From positions 22,015,364 to 22,079,363 of the forward strand of contig NC_052350.1 of assembly GCF_009727055.1 (NCBI RefSeq): 64,000 nucleotides of DNA. The letters run 5' to 3'. Of this stretch, positions 37,318 to 49,254 are shown in pieces. This DNA comes from Benincasa hispida (taxonomy: Eukaryota; Streptophyta; Magnoliopsida; Cucurbitales; Cucurbitaceae). How positions within the stretch are numbered: position 1 is the stretch's first letter; every line of letters starts with the position of its first letter. The position numbers and the translations under genes were made by a program. The notes under the pieces were generated by a model. That model was not told where the DNA came from and searched no databases. It saw only the letters and a list, made by a program, of their open reading frames with translations.

Positions 37318-37700
37318 TAAAATAATACTATTTTAATCTCTATACTTTGAAGTTTATTAAAAAATTATCCCTATATTTTTAATTGTCCAATTTTACTTCT
37401 CGTATTTTTAATAAATTTTAAATTTAGTTTCCCCGAGTTAAATTCTATTGAAATTGATTAAATATTAATAATAATTTTCATGCAAGAAAACAGAGTATGT
37501 GACTATGTTTTCAAAACTTATAGTAAAAAATGTTATATATGGCAATAATTTTCTTTTTTAAAGACTAATAATAAACTAGCATTGAGAACTAAATTTAAGA
37601 TTTATTGAAAGTATAGAGATTAAAATCAAACAATTTAAAGTACATGAACAAAAATTGAACAAACTTCAAAGTATAGGGATCAAAATGATATTTCAACGGT
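37318..37700. mobile_element. Foldback (inverted-repeat) element, about 380 bp
   Basis: The left arm has ATTTTAATCTCTATACTTTG then AAGTTT; the right arm read backwards has ATTTTGATCCCTATACTTTG then AAGTTT. Further paired blocks are AAATTTAGTT on the left against its complement AACTAAATTT on the right, and GTCCAATTTTACTT. Arms are about 130 bases and diverged, with an AT-rich middle. It is a MITE-like foldback of unknown family; exact ends and TSD were not fixed. Confidence 0.6.
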
Positions 37701-38761
37701 TATAAAATGTCAACATTTTTGTAAGAGAATTCTTTTCTTATTTTCTCTTGACTAAGGCCATGTTTACTCCAAGGAAAGCGTAATAAATTAAATAAATAGT
37801 AATCTGAAAAGTGGACTCCATTTGATTACGCATTTGTTGTTGTTTACCTGTGTTTCGTAATCGTTATGAAATGTAAGGTTTACTTCCAAGTTTGTAATCG
37901 AAGAACACAATCAAATTGAGGTGCAAATGATAATTAATCTGATTGTGTTTCAAAATTACGCGGGACCCAATAGTTAATATAGTTACCGTTACAGTTATAG
38001 TTACCATATTTTTAGAATCTGTCACATTTATTGTTACTGTGATCACAAATAATTCAATTATATTTGCGATTGTGGTCTATTACGATTGATCTATTAATAA
38101 AATTTTATTATGATTACACCAATTTTCATTACGAACCACTAAATGTGGACCGAATGATTTATATGGTTTAGCAATTCAAATTATTGAAGTCCCAACCCAC
38201 ACCTTGTGTTTTGGTCCATCACACTTGTGTGGCTGACCATCGTTCCATCATTCTGCAGCCCTCGGTTTACGTTTTTTTCCTTTAAAAAATGTGTTCATTC
38301 AATCCTCAGCCCACATTGATTGGCCTTTCAATAATATAATCCATTAATATTATGTAAAACCATATTTATGAATACTAATTAGAATAAGGAAGATGCATAT
38401 TATGATATTAAGATGCATGAGTCCTTCTAAATTAAATCATTTTACCTGAATATCGAGATAAAAAAGTTCAAAAACTCAACATTTTTATTCACGTGAAAAA
38501 AATTCAGTAGGAAATTTTTTTAATACAACATTCATTCATTATCGTTTACCATGAATATGATAATAGCATTTAAAAAAATAATATAGAGGTAATAATAAAT
38601 TAATATATCATTTGATGACACGTCAAATTATGAAGGAGAGTAGTGACTGCCACGGTAGTGTTAGAAATTATCCCTCATTCACATCAATACTTAGTCTCTC
38701 AACTACACATCTTATTTTACTCATATGTATTTCAAGTACTTTTTAACATGTAGGGTTAAGT
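37701..38761. other. Intergenic DNA
   Basis: A block at about 37755-38160 (starting GGCCATGTTTACTCC) has some inverted similarity between its ends and may be another small element, but no boundary was confirmed. The rest is AT-rich. Confidence 0.35.
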
Positions 38762-40035
38762 TGTTGGAAAAAACTTTCCGCTACTACCCTAGGTATAAGC
38801 ATAAAAATAACAGTGAAATTAAAAGAAGACAATAAAACTGGAAACACAAGATATAGCCACTCAACGCACTAGCTCAAGGGTAAACTAGGTTGTGGCTAGT
38901 AATACTTGGGAGTATTCCAAGGTCGAATCCACAGGGAAAAAGACTTTAATGTGCTTTGCGAAACATGTAAGTAATTAACCAATATCTTATATGAGAGTCA
39001 ATCAGTTGGAGTGATTTTTGTGTAAAACATAACTGTTGAAAAAGTAAATAAAAGTGATGCAGTGGAGAGATTTGACGTGTGAATGTAAAAATGCATAAAT
39101 ACGATGTTATAAGAAGGTTACATATGATGAGACAAGGGTTGACTATTATTGCCTTATGTTGCACCTGTCTTAACGCTTTAGCCCTATGCTTTACTAATCA
39201 TCTTCCGAAATCTAAGCGAGAAAACCTACTACACCCACCTTCCAATGTGGTGCATAGAACATCGAATTAGTTGGAGATCGTCTGTGTTAACTCAATGCCT
39301 TCACTCCCGTTCTCTCTTACTACTTACAAGTGGTTGCATCATTCCTAATAACAACCAGTGAAATTACATTCGCTCTCGCTCTACTTGAGTATTTCCACAC
39401 ATTTCAACTTATCTGGTGCGTAAACATGCTATTACTTTATATCGATTGATCCGGTGAATAAAAGCGTAGGTTGAAACATAAGGATGGTCATAACATAGGG
39501 ACATAAAGTCAAGCCTTGAAGAGAACTTAGCTCACATTGAAATCTAGAAGAAATAATATATATATAAAGTTCTTAAGAATAAAGATTAAACACTATGGAA
39601 ATGAAGAGATGGAAAGAAGAGCAAAATACTATTGATGCAATATCATAATGCTACAACAAAATTCTGACACAATAGCCTATTTTCCACAACAACAGCTTCA
39701 TCTCGAGCTCAACAATGTGGTTTGGCCATATCCATTCATGAACTTCAGGTGAAGATGGAGAAAGAAGATGAAAAGCTCTTCCTTTCTCTCCCATTTTTTC
39801 AAAGTATGGATGAAAGACTCTGTTTATAATGTTTTTCAACTAATGAGAATGGTCCACAAACTCAAGGGGGACATAAATGCTTTATAGTAGACGCTGCAGA
39901 CAAGTACAATTGATGTTGATGGTACTTGTCAATGCTATAGGTGTCTGTCGGTAGATGTTGCAGGCAGTTGGCAGTGGTGCAATCTGCTCTTGTCGGCCAT
40001 TGTTAATGGCACTGGTCCCAAGAATATCTTATCAT

Positions 40036-41650
40036 TGATACGTCCGAGGCTTACATCATTAATAAACCTCAAACCTGATCAAAAGAATATTTGTAAAGAT
40101 CACCGAACTACTCCTATTACTACAAAAACGTAGTAACAGTGGTAAGTATGGGGTCGAACTACAAAGAGACCAAGAATTAGATCTCTCCTAAGCTAAATTT
40201 GACTATGAAAAGCAATAAAAATGAAGATTTTGGTTTGATTGATAAAATTTAAAACATGCAAGGAATTAAACTGCAAGGGATAAATGTAAACTAGGATTGA
40301 TCTATCTATTTCTAGAGTCGTTCAATACAATTTCTATCCTTGATTTCTGAAACTTAAACATGGAACCGATTTACGTATGCGCAACTACTTGCTCGATGCG
40401 ATCTAACTAGCCTCTAAAAAGGTGGACAACTAGCAAGAATCTAATTGAGAAAGCATCCTAATTATTAATTAAGGTAAAAAATGTCATACCCTAATTAAAT
40501 TACACGCTTTTAAATTTTATTGGGTTCGATAGCGATCATATAGAATTAAAAACATATGCATTACGATTTAGGATTCAACGAGTCAATTATTTGTTAGGAA
40601 AGCCATGTTCAATTAACCAAATTATCTTCGAACCTAGCAAATCATGCATCCTAGGAATAGCGATCAAATGCACAATTAACTAATGCTACTTAATTGATTT
40701 TAGCTAGATATTCGGGTAAGAACGTGACATAACTAAAAGTAGATTAGCTATGCATGATTATGCGTGAATAGTCAGCCTCACAATCATGCCTTTAGAAATT
40801 ATAATGGATTCGAAGAAGACACAAATTCAACATGTAATTCGTTCAAGAACACCAAAAACTTCTTAGAAATTAACAAAGAATTAAAGATCCAAAAACTAGA
40901 TAGAAAACCGTTACCTCAAGAAATCCATATACAAATCGAAGAGAAAGATCCAATCCATCATTTACATTCCAAAATAAAGCATAAATCTAACCTAACGATA
41001 CTGAAAACACAAAGGGGAAGAAGAAAACAAGGCCTCTTTTTAGCCTCCATGAAATTCAACCTAGTTTTTAACCTAAAATCAAAAAGAGTATTTATAAAAT
41101 TGGTCGCAACGTTGAACACTCTTATCAATTCAGCCTTCAAGCGTCAGGCATGTGTTGCAACGGTGGCGTGACTCTCCCTTATGACAGGTGTGCACGCGCA
41201 GATGTTGGCATTGCGTTAACCATCGTAGCGTTGCAACACCAAGGATAGTGTTGCAACACTTCCCTGCATATTCAACCTCTGCCATTCAACGTTGCGCAAG
41301 CATTGAGGCTATGCATGTAACGAGTGTTGCGATGCTCTAACATGGACAGTTTGGTCATTTTTACTCCTTTGAAGTCTGGATGCTCAAATTACCTCCAAAT
41401 TGTCTCAAATTAACCATGTTTGACTCTAATTACTCGATTCTACCTCCTTAGTGGACCAAATAACCCAATCCTAAGCATTCAAGACCACAAATAAGATGGC
41501 TTTGTGCTCAAAATATGCAAGGGAATCAAGAAATTTTTTTAAATTTAGCCTAAAATCATGCATATATTTTGTGAATCCTAAATAGAGAGTTACCTAAATC
41601 TTGTCACAAAAAGTCATCATCACAATACATGCATCACAAAAATTATATCA
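40036..41650 (-). repeat. 3' LTR of the non-autonomous element
   Basis: Contains the GATACGTCCGAGGCTTACAT end block, GATCACCGAACTACTCCTAT and CTCTCCTAAGCTAAATTTGAC blocks that recur in the 5' LTR. The upper end (near TTATATCA|GCAGC) is set by the TG..CA rule and is approximate. The ORF at 40764-41171 lies wholly in the LTR and matches no known protein. Confidence 0.8.
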
Positions 41651-43217
41651 GCAGCTGAACCACAAAGTCCGAACTCAATTGCTTAAGGACTTACCCGACA
41701 TGCATATATAACTACCACCCCCAATTTAAAACGATATATTGCTCTAATCAAAGCCCAACGAAAATAAAGACAAGGGAACAGAAAACCTCTCCTGTACGTG
41801 TTTTCATGCACGATCTTTGAGGTGTGGTAGGAGGGCCCACCTCTCAAAAGATGTTTCTTTCTTCTTTAGGGGCCAAGGGGGAGGAACCTACAAAACAAAA
41901 ACAAAAGAAAGCTAATCTAGAAAGCAAATAAAGAAAGTAGTAACTTCTATTACTTGGCTCCCTCAAGGAAAGGGAAATTTTTTATGTTGGTTGCTCGACG
42001 TGGCTTGTCCCCTATCAAGGCACAAAGAACTTCTCGTATTTCTCTGGTCCGTTCTTGGATGAGTCAATATAGTCCAATAAGGCTATAAGGGTTCCCATCT
42101 TTTGAAAGAACCAAGCAAGTCAAATTTGATATGTTTTAGATTTATAAAAGAGAAAGGAAATAAAATAAAAGATTCAAGGACTGACTCTTTTGAAAATAAA
42201 GACTCTGACTCAACTGATTCACAAGGAAAAGATGAGCAATATTAAAAAATGTAAGAAATACTAGGAGAAAGAACAAATCGAGGCTTGGAAACCTCTAACT
42301 CTTTTACCTGAGACACCTCGAAGTAAAGCTCGGGCTCATACTTAACTTCACTGACTTGTTCTGGACATGGCATGAGATAGACATTTTTTTTTGTAAGTCC
42401 TAAGTTCCTCCACAAATTTGACTTTAGTGGTATGGATGATGAAAGACTCTAAATGACTTTCCAATGTAAGCATAGGAGTTTGAATCTTCAAGTGAGACTC
42501 AATAGACTCCTATATACACTGAAAGGAACCATTAACAAGTTCATACATTTTTAAATCCAAAGTCTTACCTTTACCTGAAATTTGAGGAACTGGTTGCTCA
42601 GTGGGAAGGACGATGTCAGTCACTCCACTTCTTAGCTCAGTACTTTCAGAAGATGGATGCACCAAGGATTCTTTAAGTCTCCTAACTGATTCAGTGATCT
42701 GAGCAACAAGGTCGCTCAAACTTTGAAAATCAGTTCCAGCTTCGTATCCGTAATGGAAGCTATCCTACTGGAAACTCAAGGCTTATTGATGATTATAAGA
42801 GGACTCATGCATAAACTCACCAGAGCCGTTAGAAAGTTCCCTAATCAATTCTTCTAAAGAAATACCTGAACTGAAGGAAGAGACATGCATCGATAATGGA
42901 GTTTGGCTATGCATCTCCTAATGAGGATAATAATTATGCTCAAGACCATGCGAAACCTGTAATTGTCTAATAACCAAAACTTGAACAGGAGAGGTTAGTT
43001 CAGATATTTGATCTTTAAGATCATTAAATTCACTTCCCTCTTGTTCTCTTCACTGAACCGCATACAATACGAAGCGCATAGTAAATGTTCAAATCGTCTG
43101 CCATGAGAAAACAAGTAGACACAAGAAAAGAAAATTCTTTTTAGGTTTTTAAAATTAACAAGTCAAATTCAATTAAAAGAGATTAATTGGCTTGCCTCTT
43201 CGGTAACGGTGCCATTT
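41651..43217 (-). other. Non-coding internal region of the non-autonomous element
   Basis: The minus strand shows a purine-rich GGGGGTGGTAG near 41711-41721 (possible polypurine tract) next to the 3' LTR. At the other end is a primer-binding-like TGGCACCGTTACCGAAGAGG (43213-43194). That resembles the TGGCGCCGTTGCCGGGGA site of Athila/Calypso-type elements (tRNA-Asp primer, from memory) with several mismatches. One 69-codon frame at 42719-42510 has no recognised domain. Confidence 0.7.
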
Positions 43218-44702
43218 TGATACGTCCGAAGCTTACGTTGTTAATAAACCTCAAACCTCATCAAAAAAATATTTTCAAAGATCACCGAACTACTCCTATT
43301 ACTACAAAAATATAGTAACAATGCTAAGTACGGTGTCAGACCACAAAGAGGCCAAGAATTAAATCTCTCCTAAGCTAAATTTGACTATGAAAAGCAATAA
43401 AAATGGGGGTTTTGGTTTGATTGGTAAAATTTAAAACGTGCAAGGAATTAAAATGCAAAGGATAAATGTAAACTAGGATTGATCTATCTAGTTTCCAGAA
43501 CCATTCATTGCAATTTCTAATTGATTTCTCAAACTTAAACATGCATCCGATTCATGTATGCATAACTACTCACTCGATGATATCTAACTAGCCTCTACAA
43601 AGGTGGACAACTAACAAGAATCTAATCGAGAAAGCATCCTAGTTACTAATTAAGGTCGAAAAGGTCATACCCTAATTAAACTACATGCTTCTAAATTCTA
43701 CTGGGTTCGATAGCAATCATATAGAATTAAAAACATATGCATTACGATTTAGGATTCAATTAAGTCGATTAATTGTCAGGAAAGCCATGTTCAATTAACC
43801 AAATTATCTTTAAACCTAGCAAATCAGCCATCAAATGCACAATTAACTAATTTTACTTAATTGACTTTAGCTAGACATTTGAGTAAGAGCGTGACGTAAC
43901 TAAAAGTCGATTAACCATGCACGATTATACATGAACATTAAACCTCTCAATCATTCCTTTAGCAGTTATAATGTATTTGAAGAAGACACGAATTCAACAT
44001 GCAATTCGTTCAAGAACATAGAAAACTTCTAGAAATTAGTGAAGAATTAAAGCTCCAAAAAACTAGATAGAAAATCGTTACCTCAAGCAATCCATAGACA
44101 AATCGAGAAGGAAGATCCAATTCATTATTTACAATCCAAAATAAAGCATAAATCTAACCTAAGGATACTGAAAACACAAAGGGGAAGAAGAAAATAAGGT
44201 CTCTCATTGGCCTCCATGAAATTCAGCCTAGTTTTTAACCTAAATCCGAAGAGAGTCTTTATAAATTTGGTCATAGCATTGCAATGCTAATGGGAGCGTT
44301 CCAACGCTCTTATCGATTTAGCCTTCAAGCATCAGGCATGCACCTCCCTTGCGTCAAGTGTGCACGTGCAGACGTTGCGTTGCGTTAACCATCGTGGTGT
44401 TGCAACGCCAAGGATAGCGTTACAACGCTTCCCTGCATATTCATCTTTTGCCATTCAGTGTTGCGCAAACGTTGAGGCTATGCATGTAACGAGCGTTGCG
44501 ATGCTCTAACAAGGGTAATTTTGTCATTTTTACTCCTTTGAAGTCCGAATATTCAAATCAACTCCAAATTGTCTCAAATTAACCTATTTGACTCAAATTG
44601 CTTAATTCTACCTCCTCACTACAAAATATGATAATTAACATTAAGAATCCATTAATGAGCCTAAATTAAGCTAAGAATTATAGCTCTTTTTGAGAGCTAT
44701 CA
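43218..44702 (-). repeat. 5' LTR of the non-autonomous element
   Basis: Pairs with 40036-41650 block by block (same order and orientation). It is about 130 bases shorter, most of the difference lying near the U3 start. Visible base differences in every block indicate an old insertion. Confidence 0.85.
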
Positions 44703-45027
44703 ATCATGCGGTAGAAATTCCACCATACTATAGCATTGAGTTCCCGTGATGTTATAGCATGTCAATTCGAAGCGTTGGCAATCAATAATCATTTTTGCAG
44801 ATGCATCAAACATCAATTTTTCAAATGCATCAATCATTAGAGTCAGTATAATTTTATATGAATTTCAAAGTATTTTATGATATAAAACTCATTAAGGTAC
44901 ATGTTTTGCTAGCATAGTCTTTACATAATATTGCTACAAGAATTAAAACTTTGACTTTTTCTAATGCTTTGAGGTTAACATTAGCCCAATATTAGGTGCC
45001 AATATAACTTGTTATCACAAGTTATCA

Positions 45028-45808
45028 ATGCTTCCCTATCAAACAAAAAACATAAAATCTATAAGATAAGCATCAATATAATTTCATAAGATGACTTCAA
45101 ATCTGACAAAAAACTTGGGGCTTCCATGGAAAATAAGTTGAAGCCAACTTCACTTGAAGAATGATAAAAAAAGTAATGTTAAACCTTTCGACCAATATAT
45201 GGGTAGTTAAGGTCAAGCTCAGCTGAGACCGCACACTAAACTGCCAAGGTTGAGCCTAAGATGGCCAAGGTCGAGACAAAGATTGTCCCTTCCTCTTTTA
45301 AAAGTTATACACATCATGCACTTAAGTTTTTTTGTTGCAACTTGAGAGCTCATCCTTGAAAAAAAATAATAAATCATTTGATAAACATTGAACGGAAGCC
45401 TAGGCACACATGCCGAGGCCAAGGCCAACCTTGGCCAAACTTCTTCTATTGCTACCATATGCCCAACACGTATTTCACCATTACATGGTCACTACACTTT
45501 CTTTTAATCTAGATTAATATGCTTCCATTAGCCATAGCCCAATACATGTTCAAGAGTGTCTAGAAAAGCTATATAAAAATCAATTTCTAGAGAAAATTTT
45601 AAGCTCCAACATGGTCATTTGCTAGCCGTATCATCTCTAAAAAATCGATTATCATCTTTCTAGAAAAAATCTCAAGCTCCAAATATAATCATTTACTGGC
45701 CACCTCACCTCTTAGAAATCTATATTCATCTTTCTCAAGAAGGTTCTTATAATCTAAAATAAATCGATTTTCATATTTTTGACAAGATTCAGTATGGGGT
45801 CAGTGAAG
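45028..45808. other. Intergenic DNA
   Basis: Contains repeats of the word TCATCTTTCTAGA/CAAGCTCCAA-type near 45600-45740 (two similar about 90-base blocks). The minus-strand ORF at 45219-45458 has no recognised domain. Confidence 0.4.
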
Positions 45809-46109
45809 TGATGTATGCCCTAAAACCTCGTAGTTAATAAGTTATTTGAAATAATAGTTGATTATTTTATATATGCAATTATCCATTGAGGAAAAATTCA
45901 AGGTTATTTCATGAGATTTGAACAGTATGTAATGGGCATACAGGTGGATCATGTTCAATTAATAACATAAAAGGTCTATAATATATGGATAAGATTGGGT
46001 GTCTTATCTTAGTAACACTATGGATATGTTCCACTTTGTAAAAGTTACAATTGTTGTAAAGTGTTACAAACGATATAATCCAAATAATTCATATGGAGAC
46101 ATACGAGTG
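45809..46109 (+). repeat. LTR fragment (first 300 bases)
   Basis: Starts TGATGTATGCCCTAAAACC, a diverged form of the family start TGTTGGATTTTATGTCC. It continues through CAGGTGGATCATGTTC, AAGGTCTATAATATATGGAT and the CATATGGAGACATACGAGTG block. At 46110 it stops against an inverted LTR end. Confidence 0.7.
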
Positions 46110-47550
46110 TGATGGACATACACATGCACAACAGAAGCAATAAATGATCTAAATGAAGGAACTTTTGAAGGTCCTTGAGTGGAAGCGTGGAGATCGATTC
46201 AAAATTTATTTTCACAAAATCAAAATTAAAGAGTAAAAATGTTATGTATATCATAAATTTACAACATGCAAACAAAACGGAAATGAGAGAATTAGGGTGA
46301 GAGAACTAATCCTCGAAGAACGATCTTCTTAGTGTATTCTCTTCTCCAAAAATCACGAACACAAAACCCCACAATGGACACCACCACTTGATTGCCTCAG
46401 TATTCTCTGGGTGAGAATCTAGGAGTTTTATGGGCTCTGGCTATATTGGAAGAGAGGGATTTTAAGAGAGATGAGAAGAACTGCTGCACTCTTCGTATTA
46501 CATTGGATATAACTAGTCAACAGTAAGATGACCCTTCACAAATTGCTCGTAAGTACAGCTGAGCAAAAATTACCGTTTTGCCCCTGTAGTGACTAACTCA
46601 TTAAGTACTACTGATTCCTCTAATGAACTATAGATCATAGTCTAACCATGACCAAACCCCTCTAGGACCAGGAGAGGATGTAGCACCACATTGTTCAAGC
46701 CCTGAAATCATCATTTAAGGGAGCAATTTATCTACTTACCTCGACTTTGGGGAATGAATGAATTCTGTCTTGTGTAGTTGTATTTCTAGTGAGGTGTTCA
46801 TGGGTTGGGTTGGGTTGGGTTGAAAGACTTTTTAGACCCAACCCAATTGTTCGGGTTGTAAATTTCTTCAATCCAAATAACCCTTATTAAAAAATGAACC
46901 CAACCCAACCCAACCATGAAATATTTGAACCCAACCTAAATTATTCAAAAAAATATTGAAATTAAATAAAATTAAAATCAATATATGTATAAATAATTGG
47001 ATTTTAAGTAATAAAAAAAATATATTTTAAAGTTAATAATAAATTCGGATTGGTTCGGGTTGGTTTGGGTTATATTAAATGAACCAACCCAACCCATAAA
47101 ATTTTCATTTATTTGAACCCAACCCAACCCAACCCAAATGAGTTGATAACCCTACCCAAACCACACAGGTTGGGTTGGATTGATTAGGTTGTGATTTTTT
47201 CGGGTCATCGGATTTTTTGAACACCCCTAGTTTCTAGCTCCCCAATCAGACGAATCCCCAAAATGGTAGGCTTGTTGAGTGGGGGATCTGGCCACTCTCA
47301 CCCATACAAATCAAAGGACCGCCTTCATAGGCAAGAGTTCACAACTCACTTAGGATTTAGGTCATATAACCCATAGTCATCCTGGTGAAATGTAAGTCTC
47401 TATTATGAACGGTATTATATAATGAGACTAGTCATTTCGTGGTCTGGTCTTATACAAACTTCTTTGTTTAGAATACCCCCGCTCACATGTCTCCACATGA
47501 ATGATCCTGATCAGATCATTCGTAGCATTTACAATAATCGTAATATCTAC
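46110..47550 (-). mobile_element. LTR in minus orientation, carrying a hAT-type MITE
   Basis: On the plus strand it begins TGATGGACATACACATGC (LTR end, reversed) and runs through ACAAATTGCTCGTAAGTAC, CCCCAAAATGGTAGGCTTG and CATGTCTCCACATGAATGAT, the reversed family blocks. At about 47550 it meets the next, plus-oriented LTR, so the pair is head to head. The MITE occupies 46790-47229. Confidence 0.8.
46790..47229. mobile_element. hAT-type MITE (440 bp) with GGGTT/AACCC arrays
   Basis: The ends are TGAGGTGTTCA and TGAACACCCCTA, an imperfect terminal inverted repeat of the hAT form TAGGGGTGTTCA. The flanks are ATTTCTAG (46782-46789) and GTTTCTAG (47230-47237), an 8-bp TSD with one mismatch, as hAT elements make. 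Subterminal arrays of GGGTTGGGTTGGGTT at one side and AACCCAACCCAACCC at the other would fold back. Cutting it out restores the GTATTTCTAGCTCCC of the LTR. No transposase is present. Confidence 0.85.
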
Positions 47551-47554
47551 AAAA

Positions 47555-49254
47555 AGTTACAATTGTACCTTATCCTGATGACACTACAAATACAACCCAC
47601 TTTGTAGTTGTTACAATTGTTGGAAAGTGCTACAAATGATCTGATCCTGATCATTCATGTGGAGACATTTGAGTAAGGATTCTATACAAAGAGTTGTACA
47701 AGACTGGACCATGAAATGAATAGTCTCTTTATATAACACCGTTGTTAGAAGAGATTTATATTTCACCAGGATGACCATAGATGACTTGACCTAAATCTTG
47801 AGTGCCTATGAAGGTGATCCTTTGAACTGCATGTGTGAAAGTGGCCAATTTTGCCGACTCAATATACTTACCATTTTGAGGATTCATCTGATTGGGGAGA
47901 TGTGAATGCAGCTACACAAAAAAGAATTCACTCATTCTCTAGTGTTAGGGTAAAAAAGAGAAATTATTCCCTTAAGGGCCAATTCCAACGCTTGAACGAT
48001 GTGGCATCACACCCTCTCCTAGCTCGAGAGGGGTTTTGTTGTATTTGGACTATAATTAATTGTTCATTGAAGGGATCAATTGTACTTAAGGAGTTAGATG
48101 TAACTACAAGGGGAAAACGATAATTTTGGCCTAGTTGTACTTACGAGCAATTTGCGAAAGGTCAATGCACTGTTGATTGGTTATATCCAATGAACATAGA
48201 AATATATCTGTAGTGCGAAGAGTGCAACTTTCGGTCTTTAGTGGAGTGATCGACAGTTAATGGAAGTTGATTAATTTAATTAAAGAGTTTAATTAATTAA
48301 TCAAGTACCATTGAAACTTCAATCTATAGGTCTATAAGATCTCATGTTAGCTCAATAAGGATTAATGATAATCAATATTAACTTTGGATTAATTTGAATT
48401 GTTCAAATTAATTGAAGGTAATTAATTATATAAGATATAATTAATATAATGTATGTGATATATTATAACATCAAGTTTTATTTGAGAGAAATAGATACTT
48501 GAATATGATTCAAACTTAATTATATGAATGAGATTCATATTTAAAACTATAGGTTAAAGTTAATATGAATATGGTTCATATTAATACTATAGGTTAAATG
48601 AGAGAACAATAAACTATAGATTATATTATATGTGATATAATTTAAACTATAGGTTATATGTTATATTAAATATAACATATGGTTTAATATATGATATATA
48701 TATTGAATTAGTTATTATATATATATATATTAATTAAATTAAAAATAAGTTATTGAGGGAGTTATTTGAAAAATCCCTCTCTCTGGTTTAACGTGGATTA
48801 AGACAGAGGTTAATACTTCTTCTTCTTCCTGCAGTTTCTCACAAGATCTCATAGAAATCTCAGTGAAAAAAAAAATTATTGCTCTAAAAAAAAAATTTCC
48901 CTCTCCCTTCCATAATTAAACTGAAGTCCACACCTCTCAGGATTCTCTACCTTGAGAATAATGAGGATTCATTTGTGGTGGTGTCCAAAATTTGAAATTC
49001 CATTTGCTGTGTTCGTGTGTTCAAGAGAAGAGGAAGAGTTCGAATTGTTTCGAGCAGTACATTGGAGGGGATTCGTGAAGGTTATCGGTCTTCAAGGATA
49101 AGTCCATTAATCCTTTCTTCCTCTCTAAATTATTGTGTAAGTATACTTAGTTAGAATGTTGTATCTCTTTTTCGTCCTTTGAATTAATGATTTTCTATAA
49201 AATAAAAAAAAACTTTGGACACGATCTTTTCATTGCGGGTATTCACATACTCCT
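47555..49254 (+). repeat. LTR, 5' truncated (tandem LTR array, unit 1)
   Basis: Begins inside the family consensus at ACCTTATCCTGATGACACTA, without the TGTTGG start. It ends near GGGTATTCACATACTCCTTT, which matches GGTATTCACATGCTTTCACT near the end of the LTR at 20342. It holds palindromic subrepeats GAATATGATTCATATT near 48560 and an (AT)n tract at 48717-48730. Confidence 0.75.

Larger units (their letters stand above)
40036..44702 (-). mobile_element. Complete non-autonomous LTR retrotransposon (4.67 kb, no pol)
   Basis: TSD ATCAT is exact on both sides (40031-40035 and 44703-44707). The 5' LTR (minus direction) is 44702-43218, from TGATAGCTCTC to ..GGACGTATCA; the 3' LTR is about 41650-40036. 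The LTRs align along most of their length, with the 5' copy lacking part of U3. The primer-binding site lies directly inside the 5' LTR. The internal 1.57 kb has no gag, protease, RT or integrase, so it would depend on proteins from another element (LARD-like). Confidence 0.88.
38762..45027 (-). mobile_element. Gypsy-type solo LTR (about 1.6 kb) split by a nested element
   Basis: The minus-strand start is TGATAACTTGTGATAACAAG (45027), a short palindromic LTR head also seen at 61759. The low end is near 38762 (TGTTGG on the plus strand). The block TTGGGAG..AGGTCGAATCCACAGGGA near 38920, complement of TTCCCTGTGGATTCGACC, is common in plant gypsy LTR ends. Removing the nested element 40036-44702 plus one ATCAT leaves about 1.6 kb, the size of the related LTRs. 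The low boundary is approximate. Confidence 0.55.

Noticed and set aside
38915..38940. GGTCGAATCCAC resembling a tRNA T-arm
   Set aside because: No acceptor, D or anticodon arms around it; the phrase is a common end block of plant gypsy LTRs.
40764..41171. 135-codon plus-strand ORF
   Set aside because: It lies in the 3' LTR of the non-autonomous element, and the homologous stretch of the 5' LTR (near 43950-44340) does not keep the frame.
46790..47229. Interstitial telomere from the GGGTT repeats
   Set aside because: The unit is GGGTTG/GGTTGGGTT, not the plant TTTAGGG, and the ends and TSD identify a hAT-type MITE.
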